Source: Myxococcales bacterium (GTDB taxonomy: Bacteria; Myxococcota_A; UBA9160; SZUA-336). From it: DNA of 35,464 nt. Position numbers and translations under genes: made by a program. Shown here one piece after another: positions 26,617 through 33,999 of this stretch. The stretch covers positions 1 to 35,464 of the forward strand of contig JABSQV010000021.1 of the NCBI GenBank assembly GCA_013215565.1, read 5' to 3'. Position 1 is the first letter of the stretch, and every line of letters begins with the position of its first letter. The notes under the pieces were generated by a model. The model had not been told where the DNA came from. It was given only the letters and a program-made list of their open reading frames with translations, and did not search any database.

Positions 26617-27390
26617 GTGATCAAGACGCTGCTGGCTCATCCGCTCACGCGCGGCCTCGACCTGGACGACCCGCGAACCACGGAGCTCCGCCGGACCATC
26701 ATCCGGAGCAAGCCCTTCCTTCGAAAGCTCTACGCGGAGTGGTACGAGGAGATCTGCGAGTCACTTCCCGAGGGAGACGGTCCGGTCCTCGAACTGGGCT
26801 CGGGCGCGGGCTTCCTCGAGGAGTTTCTCGACGATGCGATCAAGTCCGACGTGATCCGCGTCCCCGGGCTTTCCGTAGTGCTGGACGGACGGGAGATCCC
26901 CTTTCGCTCGGCGAGCCTGCGCGCGATCGCGATGACGGAGGTCCTGCATCACATCCCCGACCCCGAGCGCTTCCTGCGCGAGGCGGCGCGCTGTGTCCGG
27001 CCGCACGGGGTGCTGGTCATGATCGAGCCGTGGGTCAGCGCCTGGGCGCGCTTCGTCTGGGGTCGCCTGCACCACGAACCGTTTGCTCCCGAGGCGTCCT
27101 CGTGGAGGATTCCGTCGAGCGGTCCGCTCTCGGGTGCGAACAGCGCGCTGCCCTGGATCCTGTTCGCGCGCGACCGTGCGAAATTCGAGGCCCGCCTGCC
27201 GGACTGGGCGATCGCCTCGATCCAGGTCGGGCTGCCCTTCCGCTATCTCGTCTCGGGCGGCGTGTCCCTGCGCAGCCTGGCCCCCGGGTGGAGCTTCGGT
27301 GCCTGGCGCCGGCTCGAGCGCTGGCTCGAGCCGGCGATGGGGACGCTCGGAACCTTCGCCAGGATCGTCCTCACTCGGCGCGGCGGGTGA
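26617..27390 (+). CDS. Class I SAM-dependent methyltransferase
   Basis: This 257-residue Methyltransf_11-type enzyme has VLELGSGAGFLEEF near residues 57-70, DGREIPFRSASLRAIAMTEVLHHIPDPERFL and HGVLVMIEPW. The C-terminal third is rich in aromatic and arginine residues and may contact membranes. The start is GTG 26617 with AGGA just upstream and GGAAGG further away; an ATG at 26600 is in another frame. It follows the zinc-ribbon methyltransferase by 63 bp and ends 25 bp before the convergent MT-GT2 fusion gene. It is higher in GC than its upstream neighbours. Its substrate is probably a lipid-linked or glycan intermediate by context only. Confidence 0.85.
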   Translation: MIKTLLAHPLTRGLDLDDPRTTELRRTIIRSKPFLRKLYAEWYEEICESLPEGDGPVLELGSGAGFLEEFLDDAIKSDVIRVPGLSVVLDGREIPFRSASLRAIAMTEVLHHIPDPERFLREAARCVRPHGVLVMIEPWVSAWARFVWGRLHHEPFAPEASSWRIPSSGPLSGANSALPWILFARDRAKFEARLPDWAIASIQVGLPFRYLVSGGVSLRSLAPGWSFGAWRRLERWLEPAMGTLGTFARIVLTRRGG

Positions 27391-27415
27391 CGAGGTTCGG
27401 AAAGTTCGGGGGACG

Positions 27416-28909
27416 CTACACGAACTTCAGTCGGCGCGCCGCGAAGAGAACCATCCGCAACAGTAGCTGACCGTCGCGCCAGCGACTGATGTTGGGCGCG
27501 CCGTAGGTTCGCTCACGGTAGCGGATCGGGACGTCGACGATTCTCAGGTTGAGCCGGGCCGCACCGAAGATCAGGTCGTAGTCGCCAAACGGGTCGAATT
27601 CCCCAAAATAGCTGCGGTTGGCTGCGATGCGCTCGTAATCCTCGCGCCACAGGACCTTGGTTCCGCACAAGGTGTCCTTGATCGGCTGTCCCAGCAGCCA
27701 CGAGAAGGCGAGGCTGAAAAACTTGTTGCCGAGCAGGTTGAAGAAGCGCATGGCGCGTTCTTCCATCGGGTACACGAGTCGAACGCCGTTGATGAATTCG
27801 CCGCGGCCGCTCCGCAGGGCCTCGACGAATCTGGGAAGATCTTCGGGCGCGACCGACAGGTCGGCGTCCAGGATCAGGAAGATATCGCCGGAGGCCTCTG
27901 CGAAGCCCGCGCGCACCGCATCTCCCTTGCCCTTGCCCGGCTGTTTGAGGAGTTTGCCCGTGATCTCGGGACGCTTCTCGAGTTCGCGTCGAATGGTCTC
28001 GAAGGTGTCGTCACTGGAGCCTCCTTCGACGAACACGAACTCGATTCCGCCTCCCAGTTCAGGGGTGCGCTCGAAGATCTGGGCGATATTGCCCTCCTCG
28101 TTGCGTGCCGCCACGATGATCGACACCAGGGGCTCGGCCGGGCGCTCTTCCGGGCGCGGCACCGGGCGCGCAAGGATGAAGTTCGTCATCGATGCCCACT
28201 GAATCGGCCAGAGCTTTCCGAGAAAGCGGTTGAGGAACGCGTTGAGGCCCGGGACGCGCAGGGGACACAGGATCTCGCCCCAACTGCGCAGCACCTCGAA
28301 CCCGGAGAGGTCGAGCAGGTTCGACAGGTCCTCGGCGGTGACCCAGTTCTGGGCCAGGGTGGGACGCGCGAGCCCGAGTCGTCCCACCCACTCGAAGGGA
28401 AGCTGCCAGGCGCGGCTGTAGCAGTTCACGATGATGCGTGTTCGCGAAGTGCAGAGCGGAAGGATGCGTTCGAGCGCGGCCTGGATGTCCCAGAGGTCGT
28501 TCACCAGGTCCGAAAGGATGATGACGTCGAAGGTCCCGTCGATTTCGAGATCGTGGACGTCTGCCTGGATCAGTCGGAGTTCCGGATGCCGGTCGCGGGC
28601 CAGGGCCAGCATCTTCTCCGAGAAGTCGACCCCGACGCCGACCTCCGGTTCGAGCGCCGCGAGCAGGTCGCCTTCTGCGCAGCCCAGTTCCAGGACGCGC
28701 GAACCGAGCGGAATCAGATGCCGGTAGATCTCTGCCAGTCGCCGGTGGTAGTAGGCGCTCCAGCGTCGCGATCCGCTGAACTCTGCTGCAACCTGGTTCC
28801 AGTGCGCGAGGCGGGCTGCCTGGTTGCGTTCCTGCGCCGTCTGGCTGTCGCCGGCGGGGGCTGCCCCACCGGGCCGGGCCGTGCTCTCAGCCGGCTCCGG
28901 CGGATTCAT
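27416..28909 (-). CDS. Bifunctional methyltransferase-GT2 glycosyltransferase fusion
   Basis: This 497-residue protein fuses two enzymes. Residues about 35-230 are a class I methyltransferase: VLELGCAEGDLL (72-83), GVDFSEKM and ILSDLVNDLWD (131-141). Residues about 258-497 are a DPM1-like GT2: VSIIVAARNEEGNI (262-275), a GGSSDDT turn (296-302), DADLS (348-352), and the NGVRLVYPMEE and CGTKVLWRED acceptor-side blocks. A short proline-rich linker (PVPRPEERPAEP, 249-260) separates them. ATG 28909 has GAGGGG five bases upstream. Methyltransferase and GT2 occur as separate coupled genes at 21876-23548, so the block holds both the split and the fused arrangement. It likely builds and methylates a polyprenyl-linked sugar. 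Confidence 0.87.
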   Translation of the reverse strand: MNPPEPAESTARPGGAAPAGDSQTAQERNQAARLAHWNQVAAEFSGSRRWSAYYHRRLAEIYRHLIPLGSRVLELGCAEGDLLAALEPEVGVGVDFSEKMLALARDRHPELRLIQADVHDLEIDGTFDVIILSDLVNDLWDIQAALERILPLCTSRTRIIVNCYSRAWQLPFEWVGRLGLARPTLAQNWVTAEDLSNLLDLSGFEVLRSWGEILCPLRVPGLNAFLNRFLGKLWPIQWASMTNFILARPVPRPEERPAEPLVSIIVAARNEEGNIAQIFERTPELGGGIEFVFVEGGSSDDTFETIRRELEKRPEITGKLLKQPGKGKGDAVRAGFAEASGDIFLILDADLSVAPEDLPRFVEALRSGRGEFINGVRLVYPMEERAMRFFNLLGNKFFSLAFSWLLGQPIKDTLCGTKVLWREDYERIAANRSYFGEFDPFGDYDLIFGAARLNLRIVDVPIRYRERTYGAPNISRWRDGQLLLRMVLFAARRLKFV

Positions 28910-29133
28910 GCCGCCCCTCGACCGCGACCTGCCCGCGCGTGCGGCCGGCGCCCCGAGCATCCGCCCGCTCCGCAGAGGGTCTGTCGGCTCATCTGCATCC
29001 CCTCCCCGGCCGGACAGAGGTACCCGAAACACGCTCCGGGCTCCGTCGTTCCGACGAGGTTAGGCAGTCGCTTCTCAGCCTGCCAATCGCTCCGCGCGGC
29101 GATCCGGATGCTGGAACCGAGCAGCGCAAGCAT
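28906..29133 (-). CDS. Possible small ORF of 75 residues, unknown
   Basis: This ORF fills the gap between the GST and the MT-GT2 fusion on the same strand. It starts at ATG 29133, 13 bp after the GST stop, and ends in an ATGA overlap with the fusion gene's start. The middle contains GACFGYLCPAGEG, while the end is arginine- and glycine-rich and looks non-coding. There is no good SD and I recognise no family. It could be a chance frame or a remnant. Confidence 0.2.
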   Translation of the reverse strand: MLALLGSSIRIAARSDWQAEKRLPNLVGTTEPGACFGYLCPAGEGMQMSRQTLCGAGGCSGRRPHARAGRGRGAA

Positions 29134-29145
29134 GAGCTCGGGGCC

Positions 29146-29847
29146 TCAGCGCTGCAGGATGCTCCGGGCGGTCTCCACGGCCTTCTTCGCATCGGCGTCA
29201 CCGTCGTCGTCACCGTCGTTGGGCCGCGGCATCTTGAACGGAACCTCGAGCCCGCGCTGACAGGCGGGTCGCTCTTCCATGCGGCCCATCCAGTCCTGCA
29301 GTCGCTCCAGGCCATCGACCGAGACGCCCGACCAGTTGTGGATCCGGACCCAACACCAGTTCGCGATGTCGGCGATCGAAAACTCGGCCGCGAGCCAACC
29401 GCTGCTGCTCTCGGCGAGCCCGCGCTCGAGCACTTCGAAGAGCCTGCGTGATTCGTGCTGATAGCGATCGATGGCAGGCTGGATCTTCTCGGGGAAGTAG
29501 CGAAAGAAAACATTCGCCTGGCCCATCATGGGACCGATGCCGCCCATTTGAAACATCAGCCAGGACATCACGCGCGCGCGTTCGGAACCCTCCGAGGGCA
29601 GCAGGCGCCCGGCCTTCTCGGCCAGATAGATCATGATGGCACCGGACTCAAAGACCGCCAGGCCGCCCGCGTCGCGGTCGACGATCGCGGGGATCCGGCC
29701 GTTCGGGTTGAGCTTGAGGAAGCTCTCCTGCTTCTGTTCGCCGGCCCCGATGTTTACGACGTGGGACTCGTAGGGAATCTCGAGTTCCTCGAGCGTGACG
29801 GAGGCCTTGTGACCATTCGGCGTCGGAAAGCTGTAGAGGTCGATCAC
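29146..29847 (-). CDS. yfcG: Glutathione S-transferase, YfcG-like (nu class)
   Basis: This 233-residue glutathione transferase resembles the E. coli YfcG/YghU disulfide-bond oxidoreductases. TPTPNGHK places T9 and N11 in the positions used by YfcG in place of a classical Tyr or Cys. [23 protein letters not shown] and the C-terminal [16 protein letters not shown] complete the pattern, as does GGIGPMMGQ in the helical domain. Such proteins bind two GSH and reduce disulfides. The C-terminal tail ([14 protein letters not shown]) is an acidic extension coded by a 12-bp tandem repeat and is not in E. coli YfcG. It is divergent from the small ORF and alcohol dehydrogenase. Confidence 0.88.
   Translation of the reverse strand: MIDLYSFPTPNGHKASVTLEELEIPYESHVVNIGAGEQKQESFLKLNPNGRIPAIVDRDAGGLAVFESGAIMIYLAEKAGRLLPSEGSERARVMSWLMFQMGGIGPMMGQANVFFRYFPEKIQPAIDRYQHESRRLFEVLERGLAESSSGWLAAEFSIADIANWCWVRIHNWSGVSVDGLERLQDWMGRMEERPACQRGLEVPFKMPRPNDGDDDGDADAKKAVETARSILQR
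29197..29220. repeat. 12-bp tandem repeat within the GST tail
   Basis: GTCACCGTCGTC and GTCACCGTCGTT are adjacent copies differing only in the last base. They encode the Asp-rich tail of the YfcG-like protein and could vary in copy number by slippage without breaking the frame. Confidence 0.6.
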
Positions 29848-29890
29848 GCGCGTCTCCGTGGGCGCGAAGCGGCTCGGGACGGCGAGCAGT

Positions 29891-30082
29891 ATGCCATACC
29901 GACGATGCGGGCGAGGCTCCGCCCGGTCCCCGCGGGCCGGGGACCCCGAACGCCTTCGAGCAGCCCGGGAACTGAATCGCAGGAATCTCGTTCAGACCCT
30001 CGAGGAACACCACGCAGGCTACCTGGACCCGGACTTCGAACCCGACAAGCGCTGGTGGGGCAGCTGTCCGTCAGAGGATTGA
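29891..30082 (+). CDS. Possible small protein or gene remnant, 63 residues
   Basis: From ATG 29891 the frame encodes 63 residues. The last 40 ([20 protein letters not shown] then [19 protein letters not shown]) look protein-like in composition and codon choice, whereas the first 20 are arginine- and glycine-rich and overlap a perfect hairpin. A GTG at 29858 could extend it. No SD of quality is seen and I recognise no family. It may be the C-terminal remnant of a lost gene between GST and alcohol dehydrogenase. Confidence 0.3.
   Translation: MPYRRCGRGSARSPRAGDPERLRAARELNRRNLVQTLEEHHAGYLDPDFEPDKRWWGSCPSED
29925..29945. repeat. Perfect 8-bp inverted repeat in the GST-ADH gap
   Basis: GGTCCCCG (29925-29932) and CGGGGACC (29938-29945) pair perfectly around a 5-nt loop. 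No T-tract follows, and it lies 78 bp upstream of the GST start. It could be an operator or an RNA hairpin. Confidence 0.45.
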
Positions 30083-30172
30083 AGCATCGGAACCGCAAGC
30101 GAGATTCCGCTGTTTGCTGGACTCGGCCGCCGGTTCGTGGCAGGCCGCCCCGGGCTGGTGCACCGTCTGGAT

Positions 30173-31174
30173 GTGCGCGTCATGGAACTCGAGCGGCCTG
30201 GGCCCGTGGAGACGCGGCCGCTGCGCGAGGGCACCCGGGAGTGCAGCCCTCCGGGTCCGGGCGAGGTCCGGGTTCATGTCGAGGCCTGTGGGGTCTGCCG
30301 CACCGATCTGCACCTCGTCGAGGGCGACCTGGCCCCCCGGCGCCCGCGGATCGTGCCGGGGCACGAGGTGGTGGGCCGGGTGGAGGCCTGTGGCGAGGGG
30401 GTGGAGTTGGCCGTCGGGAGCCGCGTAGGAATCCCGTGGCTGCGTGAGAGCTGCGGTGTGTGCCGCTTCTGTCAGAGCCAGCGGGAAAACCTCTGCCTTG
30501 CGCCCGGCTTCACGGGTTGGCACGCCGACGGGGGCTATGCGGAGTACTGCACCGCGCTGGCGGACTTCGTCCACCCGCTTCCAGAGCGGGCCTCGGCGCG
30601 CGAGCTTGCACCGCTGCTCTGCGCCGGGATCATCGGCTACCGCGCCTTTCGGCGCAGCGGCGTGCAGTCCGGCGGCCGCCTGGGTCTGTTCGGGTTCGGG
30701 GGATCGGCGCACATCGCATTGCAGCTGGCACACCACTTCGGATGCGAAGTCCACGTCTTCACGCGCGGGGGTCCTCACCGCGAACTCGCCGAAGAACTCG
30801 GCGCGGCCTGGGTCGGCCGGGCGGGAGAGCGTCCGCCGCATCCCCTCGACGCCGCGATCCTGTTCGCACCCGTGGGAGACCTGGTCCCGGCGGCACTCTC
30901 GACCCTCGACCGGGGTGCCGCGCTCGCGATCGCCGGGATCCACCTGACCGAGATCCCGCCTCTCGACTACCAGCGCCACCTGTTCGAGGAACGGGAACTC
31001 AGGAGCGTCACGGCCAATACCCGGCAAGATGCGCGCGCCCTGCTCGAGTTGGCCCGCGAGATCCCGATCCGCACGCACACGGTGGCGTATCCGCTGGAGC
31101 AGGCGAACGAAGCGCTGATGGACCTCAAGGCCGACCGAATCCGCGGGGCCGCGGTGCTCGAGCTCGGAACCTGA
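30173..31174 (+). CDS. Zinc-dependent alcohol dehydrogenase (MDR family)
   Basis: This protein of about 333 residues is a medium-chain zinc alcohol dehydrogenase. The catalytic zinc site is in CGVCRTDLH and GHEVVG, and the structural zinc cysteines are in CGVCRFCQSQRENLC (four Cys). The LGLFGFGGSAHIALQLAHHFG segment is the nucleotide-binding fold with GFGGSAH, a variant found in the AdhP-like/acryloyl reductase-like branch with VFTRGGPHRELAEELGA. The start is uncertain: GTG 30173 (reads VRVMELERPG) matches the usual family N-terminus, while GTG 30137 and ATG 30182 are alternatives; none has a strong SD. It is divergent from the GST. Substrate unknown, likely a primary alcohol or aldehyde. Confidence 0.88.
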   Translation: MRVMELERPGPVETRPLREGTRECSPPGPGEVRVHVEACGVCRTDLHLVEGDLAPRRPRIVPGHEVVGRVEACGEGVELAVGSRVGIPWLRESCGVCRFCQSQRENLCLAPGFTGWHADGGYAEYCTALADFVHPLPERASARELAPLLCAGIIGYRAFRRSGVQSGGRLGLFGFGGSAHIALQLAHHFGCEVHVFTRGGPHRELAEELGAAWVGRAGERPPHPLDAAILFAPVGDLVPAALSTLDRGAALAIAGIHLTEIPPLDYQRHLFEERELRSVTANTRQDARALLELAREIPIRTHTVAYPLEQANEALMDLKADRIRGAAVLELGT

Positions 31175-31232
31175 GCCCCGACGCCTCTGGCGCCCGGAGC
31201 AGGGCGCCTTTCTGCGGTCGGGGCGGCGCCGC

Positions 31233-31260
31233 TTGTCACGGGCGTCCGGATAGTGAGAAT
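31233..31260 (+). promoter_or_regulatory. Weak putative promoter for the acyl-CoA dehydrogenase pair
   Basis: TTGTCA (31233-31238, 5/6) and GAGAAT (31255-31260, 4/6) are 16 bp apart, 88 bp before ATG 31348, in an otherwise GC-rich gap. The spacing is slightly short. Confidence 0.28.
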
Positions 31261-31347
31261 CTTCGGGGCGAGGATCGACTCCTGTGATCCTGGCCCGGTC
31301 CGCCACTCCGCCGGCCGCCCGTCGGTCTGGCGCTGAAGGAGTTCCGC

Positions 31348-32556
31348 ATGGACCTGAGCTACGGCGAAGCGTACGAGGCATTCCGCAAGGAAGTGCAGGC
31401 GTTCCTCGCGGAGAACTGGCCCCCGCGCGCGGAAGCGGCGGAGCTGCCGCGCAAGGACCAGGTAGATCGCTTTCGCGACCGGGCCGTGGACGCGGGCTAC
31501 CTGGCCCGCTCGATCCCGCGCAAGTACGGCGGCTCCGAGCAGCCCCCCGACGCCCTTAGGGCTTCGGTGATTGGTGAGGAGTTCCGCAAGCTGCGCGCGC
31601 CGATGGACCCCGTTGGCCTGGGGGTCGGTCTGCTGGTTCCGACCCTGCTCGAGAGGGGGACGGATTGGCAGAAGGAGAAGTTCATCCGCCCGACCCTGCG
31701 TGGCCACATCCGCTGGTGTCAGGGCTACAGCGAGCCAGGCTCGGGCAGCGACCTCGCTTCGCTACAGACCAAGGGGGAACTCGCCGGCGACGAGTGGGTG
31801 ATCAACGGCCAGAAGATCTGGACCAGCGGTGCCCAGATCGCGGACTACTGCTTCTGCCTGGTACGCACCGAGCCCGAGCAGCCGAAGCACGCCGGGATCT
31901 CGTACATGCTGATCGACATGCACCAGCCGGGTGTCGAGGTCCGGCCGCTCAGGCAGATGACCGGACACTCGGGCTTCAACGAGGTCTTCTTCACTGACGC
32001 CAGAACGCCCAAGGACTGGATCGTCGGCGAGCGCGGTGAGGGTTGGCTCGTCTCGCGCACGACGCTCAAGCACGAGCGCAGCGGGTTGATGAATGTAGGG
32101 CAGGCGACGGGTCAGCTACCGGCGCTGGTGAAGCTGGCCCGGCGCAGTCTGCGCGATGGACGTCCGGCGGTCGAGGATCCCGAGGTCCGGCAGAAGCTGG
32201 CCGAGATCGAGGGCTACATGAAGGCCAACGAGTACGCGCTCTACTACCGGGCGACCCGGGGCCGGAAGGGCCGGGACGCGGGCCGGATCCAGCTCATGGC
32301 CAAGTTGATCCGCTCGGAGATCACCCAGGAGGTCGCGAAACTCGCGATGGAATTGATCGGGGACGACGGACTGCTGGCCGGCGGCGGCGAGTTGGGCATG
32401 CGCGAGCGTCCCAGCGACAATCGCGGCTGGGTCTCGAGCTACATGGGTTCGCTGGGGGGCGCGATTGCCGCGGGCAGCTCCAACATCCAGCGCAACGTGA
32501 TCGGCGAACGCGGCCTCGGGCTGCCTCGCGACTGGGCCGCACAGAGGAGCAAGTAG
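31348..32556 (+). CDS. Acyl-CoA dehydrogenase, FAD-motif subunit of an adjacent pair
   Basis: This 402-residue acyl-CoA dehydrogenase has the FAD-binding YSEPGSGSDL at 127-136, QKIWTSGA at 155-162 and the C-terminal SSNIQRNVIGERGLGLPRD. The mid-C-terminal RxQFG motif that reaches into a partner's FAD site is not recognisable, and the usual catalytic Glu of the EGTSEIQRN motif is replaced (AAGSSNIQRN). GAAGGAG six bases before ATG 31348 supports the start. The next ACAD gene begins two bases after its TAG stop. The pattern fits FadE/ChsE-type alpha2beta2 enzymes that act on bulky or branched acyl-CoAs such as sterol side chains. Confidence 0.9.
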   Translation: MDLSYGEAYEAFRKEVQAFLAENWPPRAEAAELPRKDQVDRFRDRAVDAGYLARSIPRKYGGSEQPPDALRASVIGEEFRKLRAPMDPVGLGVGLLVPTLLERGTDWQKEKFIRPTLRGHIRWCQGYSEPGSGSDLASLQTKGELAGDEWVINGQKIWTSGAQIADYCFCLVRTEPEQPKHAGISYMLIDMHQPGVEVRPLRQMTGHSGFNEVFFTDARTPKDWIVGERGEGWLVSRTTLKHERSGLMNVGQATGQLPALVKLARRSLRDGRPAVEDPEVRQKLAEIEGYMKANEYALYYRATRGRKGRDAGRIQLMAKLIRSEITQEVAKLAMELIGDDGLLAGGGELGMRERPSDNRGWVSSYMGSLGGAIAAGSSNIQRNVIGERGLGLPRDWAAQRSK

Positions 32557-32558
32557 CC

Positions 32559-33635
32559 GTGGACTTCGACATCTCGGAAGAACAGGAGTTGCTCCAGGCG
32601 ACGGTTCGACAGCTGGCCGGGAACGAGTGCCCGCTCACGCGGGTGCGCGAGATCTTCGACGGCGACTCGGGCCACGATCCCGAGCTGTGGAAGTCCCTGG
32701 TCGAGGTGGGCCTCGGCGGCACGGCGATCCCCGAGGAGTTCGGGGGCGCCGGACTCGAACTGCTCGACCTCGCGCTGGTGGCTGAGTGCCTGGGCAGCGC
32801 CGCGGTACCGGGCCCGTTCCTGGGTCACTCGCTGGCCGGGTTGGCCGTGCTCTTTGCGGGAAGCGAGGAGCAGAAGAAATCCTGGCTGCCGAGGCTCGCG
32901 ATGGGGGATGCGCTCGGGACCGTGGCCTTCGCCGAGGAGGGCTCCGGCTGGCAGCCGAACGAGTGGACGCTGCGCGCGAACGGGACGCTCCGCGGGACCA
33001 AGCAGCACGTGCCCTACGGCTCGCTCGCAGATCTGATCGTCGTGGGCACCGCCGACGGCGGACTCGTCCTGGTCGAGACTGCGGCGGACGGCGTCCAGAG
33101 TGAGCCGGTCGACGGTGCCGATCGCACGCGCCGTCTGGATCACGTGAGTTTCGACGGCGCGTCGTGCGAGGCGCTGCCGGCCGGGCCGCAGGCCTCGGGC
33201 CGTGTCCGCGACGCCGGGCTGATCCTGCTCTCCGCCGACGCCTACGGCGGGGCAGCCCGGAGCCTCGAGATGGCCGTGGAGTACGCGAAGACGCGCCAGC
33301 AGTTCGGCGTTACGATCGGTCACTTCCAGGCGATCAAGCACCAGCTCGCGAACATGGCGATCGAGGTCGACCCCGTCCGCTTCCTGGTCTGGTACGCGGC
33401 CCACGCCTTCGATCACGTGCCGGACGAGTCGGAGCGCACGGCCGCGCTCACCAAGGCCCACGCCACCTCGGTGTTCATGCAGACCGCGCGCGACAGCGTC
33501 GAAGTTCACGGCGGGATCGGGTACACCTGGGAGTGTGACGTGCAGATTCTGTTCAAGCGGGCCATGTTCGACCGCGCCTTCCTCGGTGCTCCGCGGGTGC
33601 ACCGCGAGCGGGCGGCCGTGCTGGGAGGCTGGTAG
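32559..33635 (+). CDS. Acyl-CoA dehydrogenase, partner subunit lacking the central FAD motif
   Basis: This 358-residue acyl-CoA dehydrogenase paralogue starts at GTG 32559 with GAGGAG about 10 nt upstream. It is shorter than typical members. In place of the usual YTEPxxGSD it reads AFAEEGSGWQPN, so the central FAD-binding motif is degenerate. It keeps RQQFG (246-250), QAIKHQLANM (257-266) and HGGIGYTWECD, the elements that complete the FAD site of a neighbouring subunit. This is complementary to the upstream ACAD and suggests an obligate heteromer. The two genes are separated by two bases and must be co-transcribed. Confidence 0.9.
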   Translation: MDFDISEEQELLQATVRQLAGNECPLTRVREIFDGDSGHDPELWKSLVEVGLGGTAIPEEFGGAGLELLDLALVAECLGSAAVPGPFLGHSLAGLAVLFAGSEEQKKSWLPRLAMGDALGTVAFAEEGSGWQPNEWTLRANGTLRGTKQHVPYGSLADLIVVGTADGGLVLVETAADGVQSEPVDGADRTRRLDHVSFDGASCEALPAGPQASGRVRDAGLILLSADAYGGAARSLEMAVEYAKTRQQFGVTIGHFQAIKHQLANMAIEVDPVRFLVWYAAHAFDHVPDESERTAALTKAHATSVFMQTARDSVEVHGGIGYTWECDVQILFKRAMFDRAFLGAPRVHRERAAVLGGW

Positions 33636-33696
33636 TCCCACCCGCAGACAGGCATCGGCAGCCACGCAGATGAGTTCGCGGACCTGGGGTAGCTGA

Positions 33697-33736
33697 CGCG
33701 GCGATCGCGTTCTCTTCTCGGATTTCGATCGCCGCG
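33697..33736. terminator. 11-bp inverted repeat, probable bidirectional terminator
   Basis: CGCGGCGATCG (33697-33707) and CGATCGCCGCG (33726-33736) pair perfectly with an 18-nt loop. They lie 61 bp after the ACAD stop and 12 bp beyond the stop of the convergent ComB remnant. Only a short T-rich stretch occurs in the loop (TTCTCTTCTCGGATTT), so an intrinsic mechanism is not certain. Confidence 0.5.
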
Positions 33737-33747
33737 GTGAGCGCGGC

Positions 33748-33999
33748 TCAGGCCCGGTAGGCGCCGTCCCGGAGCAGCGGCGCCCCGCGGCTGAGCTCGA
33801 GCGCTGCGGCGAGTTCGATGTCGCGCTCGAATCCGTGTCGCCGCTTCTCGCGTCCCGAGACGCAGTCGGCGATCCGCGCGTGCAGGTCGCGCTCCGCCTC
33901 ACAGAAGATTGCGTGCGCGGCCTCGGCCTCGGGAGACCGCCGGCCGCGCAGGTGACGGATGATCGCGCCTGCGCCTGTGGCCGCCGTCGTAACGTCTTG
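33748..33999 (-). pseudogene. comB: C-terminal remnant of 2-phosphosulfolactate phosphatase (ComB)
   Basis: Immediately after the TAG of the RCK gene, in the same frame, 83 open codons run to TGA 33748. The translation starts QDVTTAATGAGAIIRHL and ends ERDIELAAALELSRGAPLLRDGA. The GAGAI helix, SGRE---GFERDIELA and the -PLLRDG end match the C-terminal third of ComB, which dephosphorylates 2-phosphosulfolactate in coenzyme M-type sulfonate pathways. Full ComB proteins have about 240 residues, so the N-terminal two thirds, including catalytic residues, are missing. There is no ATG, GTG or TTG start and no SD. I read it as a deletion remnant. TAG readthrough would append it to the RCK protein. 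Confidence 0.7.

Larger units (their letters stand above)
29848..30172. other. 325-bp divergent gap between GST and alcohol dehydrogenase
   Basis: This gap holds a perfect inverted repeat and one low-confidence ORF (29891-30082), both listed separately. No clear -35/-10 pair was found in either direction. Confidence 0.5.

Noticed and set aside
32439..33902. 487-codon minus-strand frame
   Set aside because: It is antisense to the second acyl-CoA dehydrogenase, which has clear motifs.
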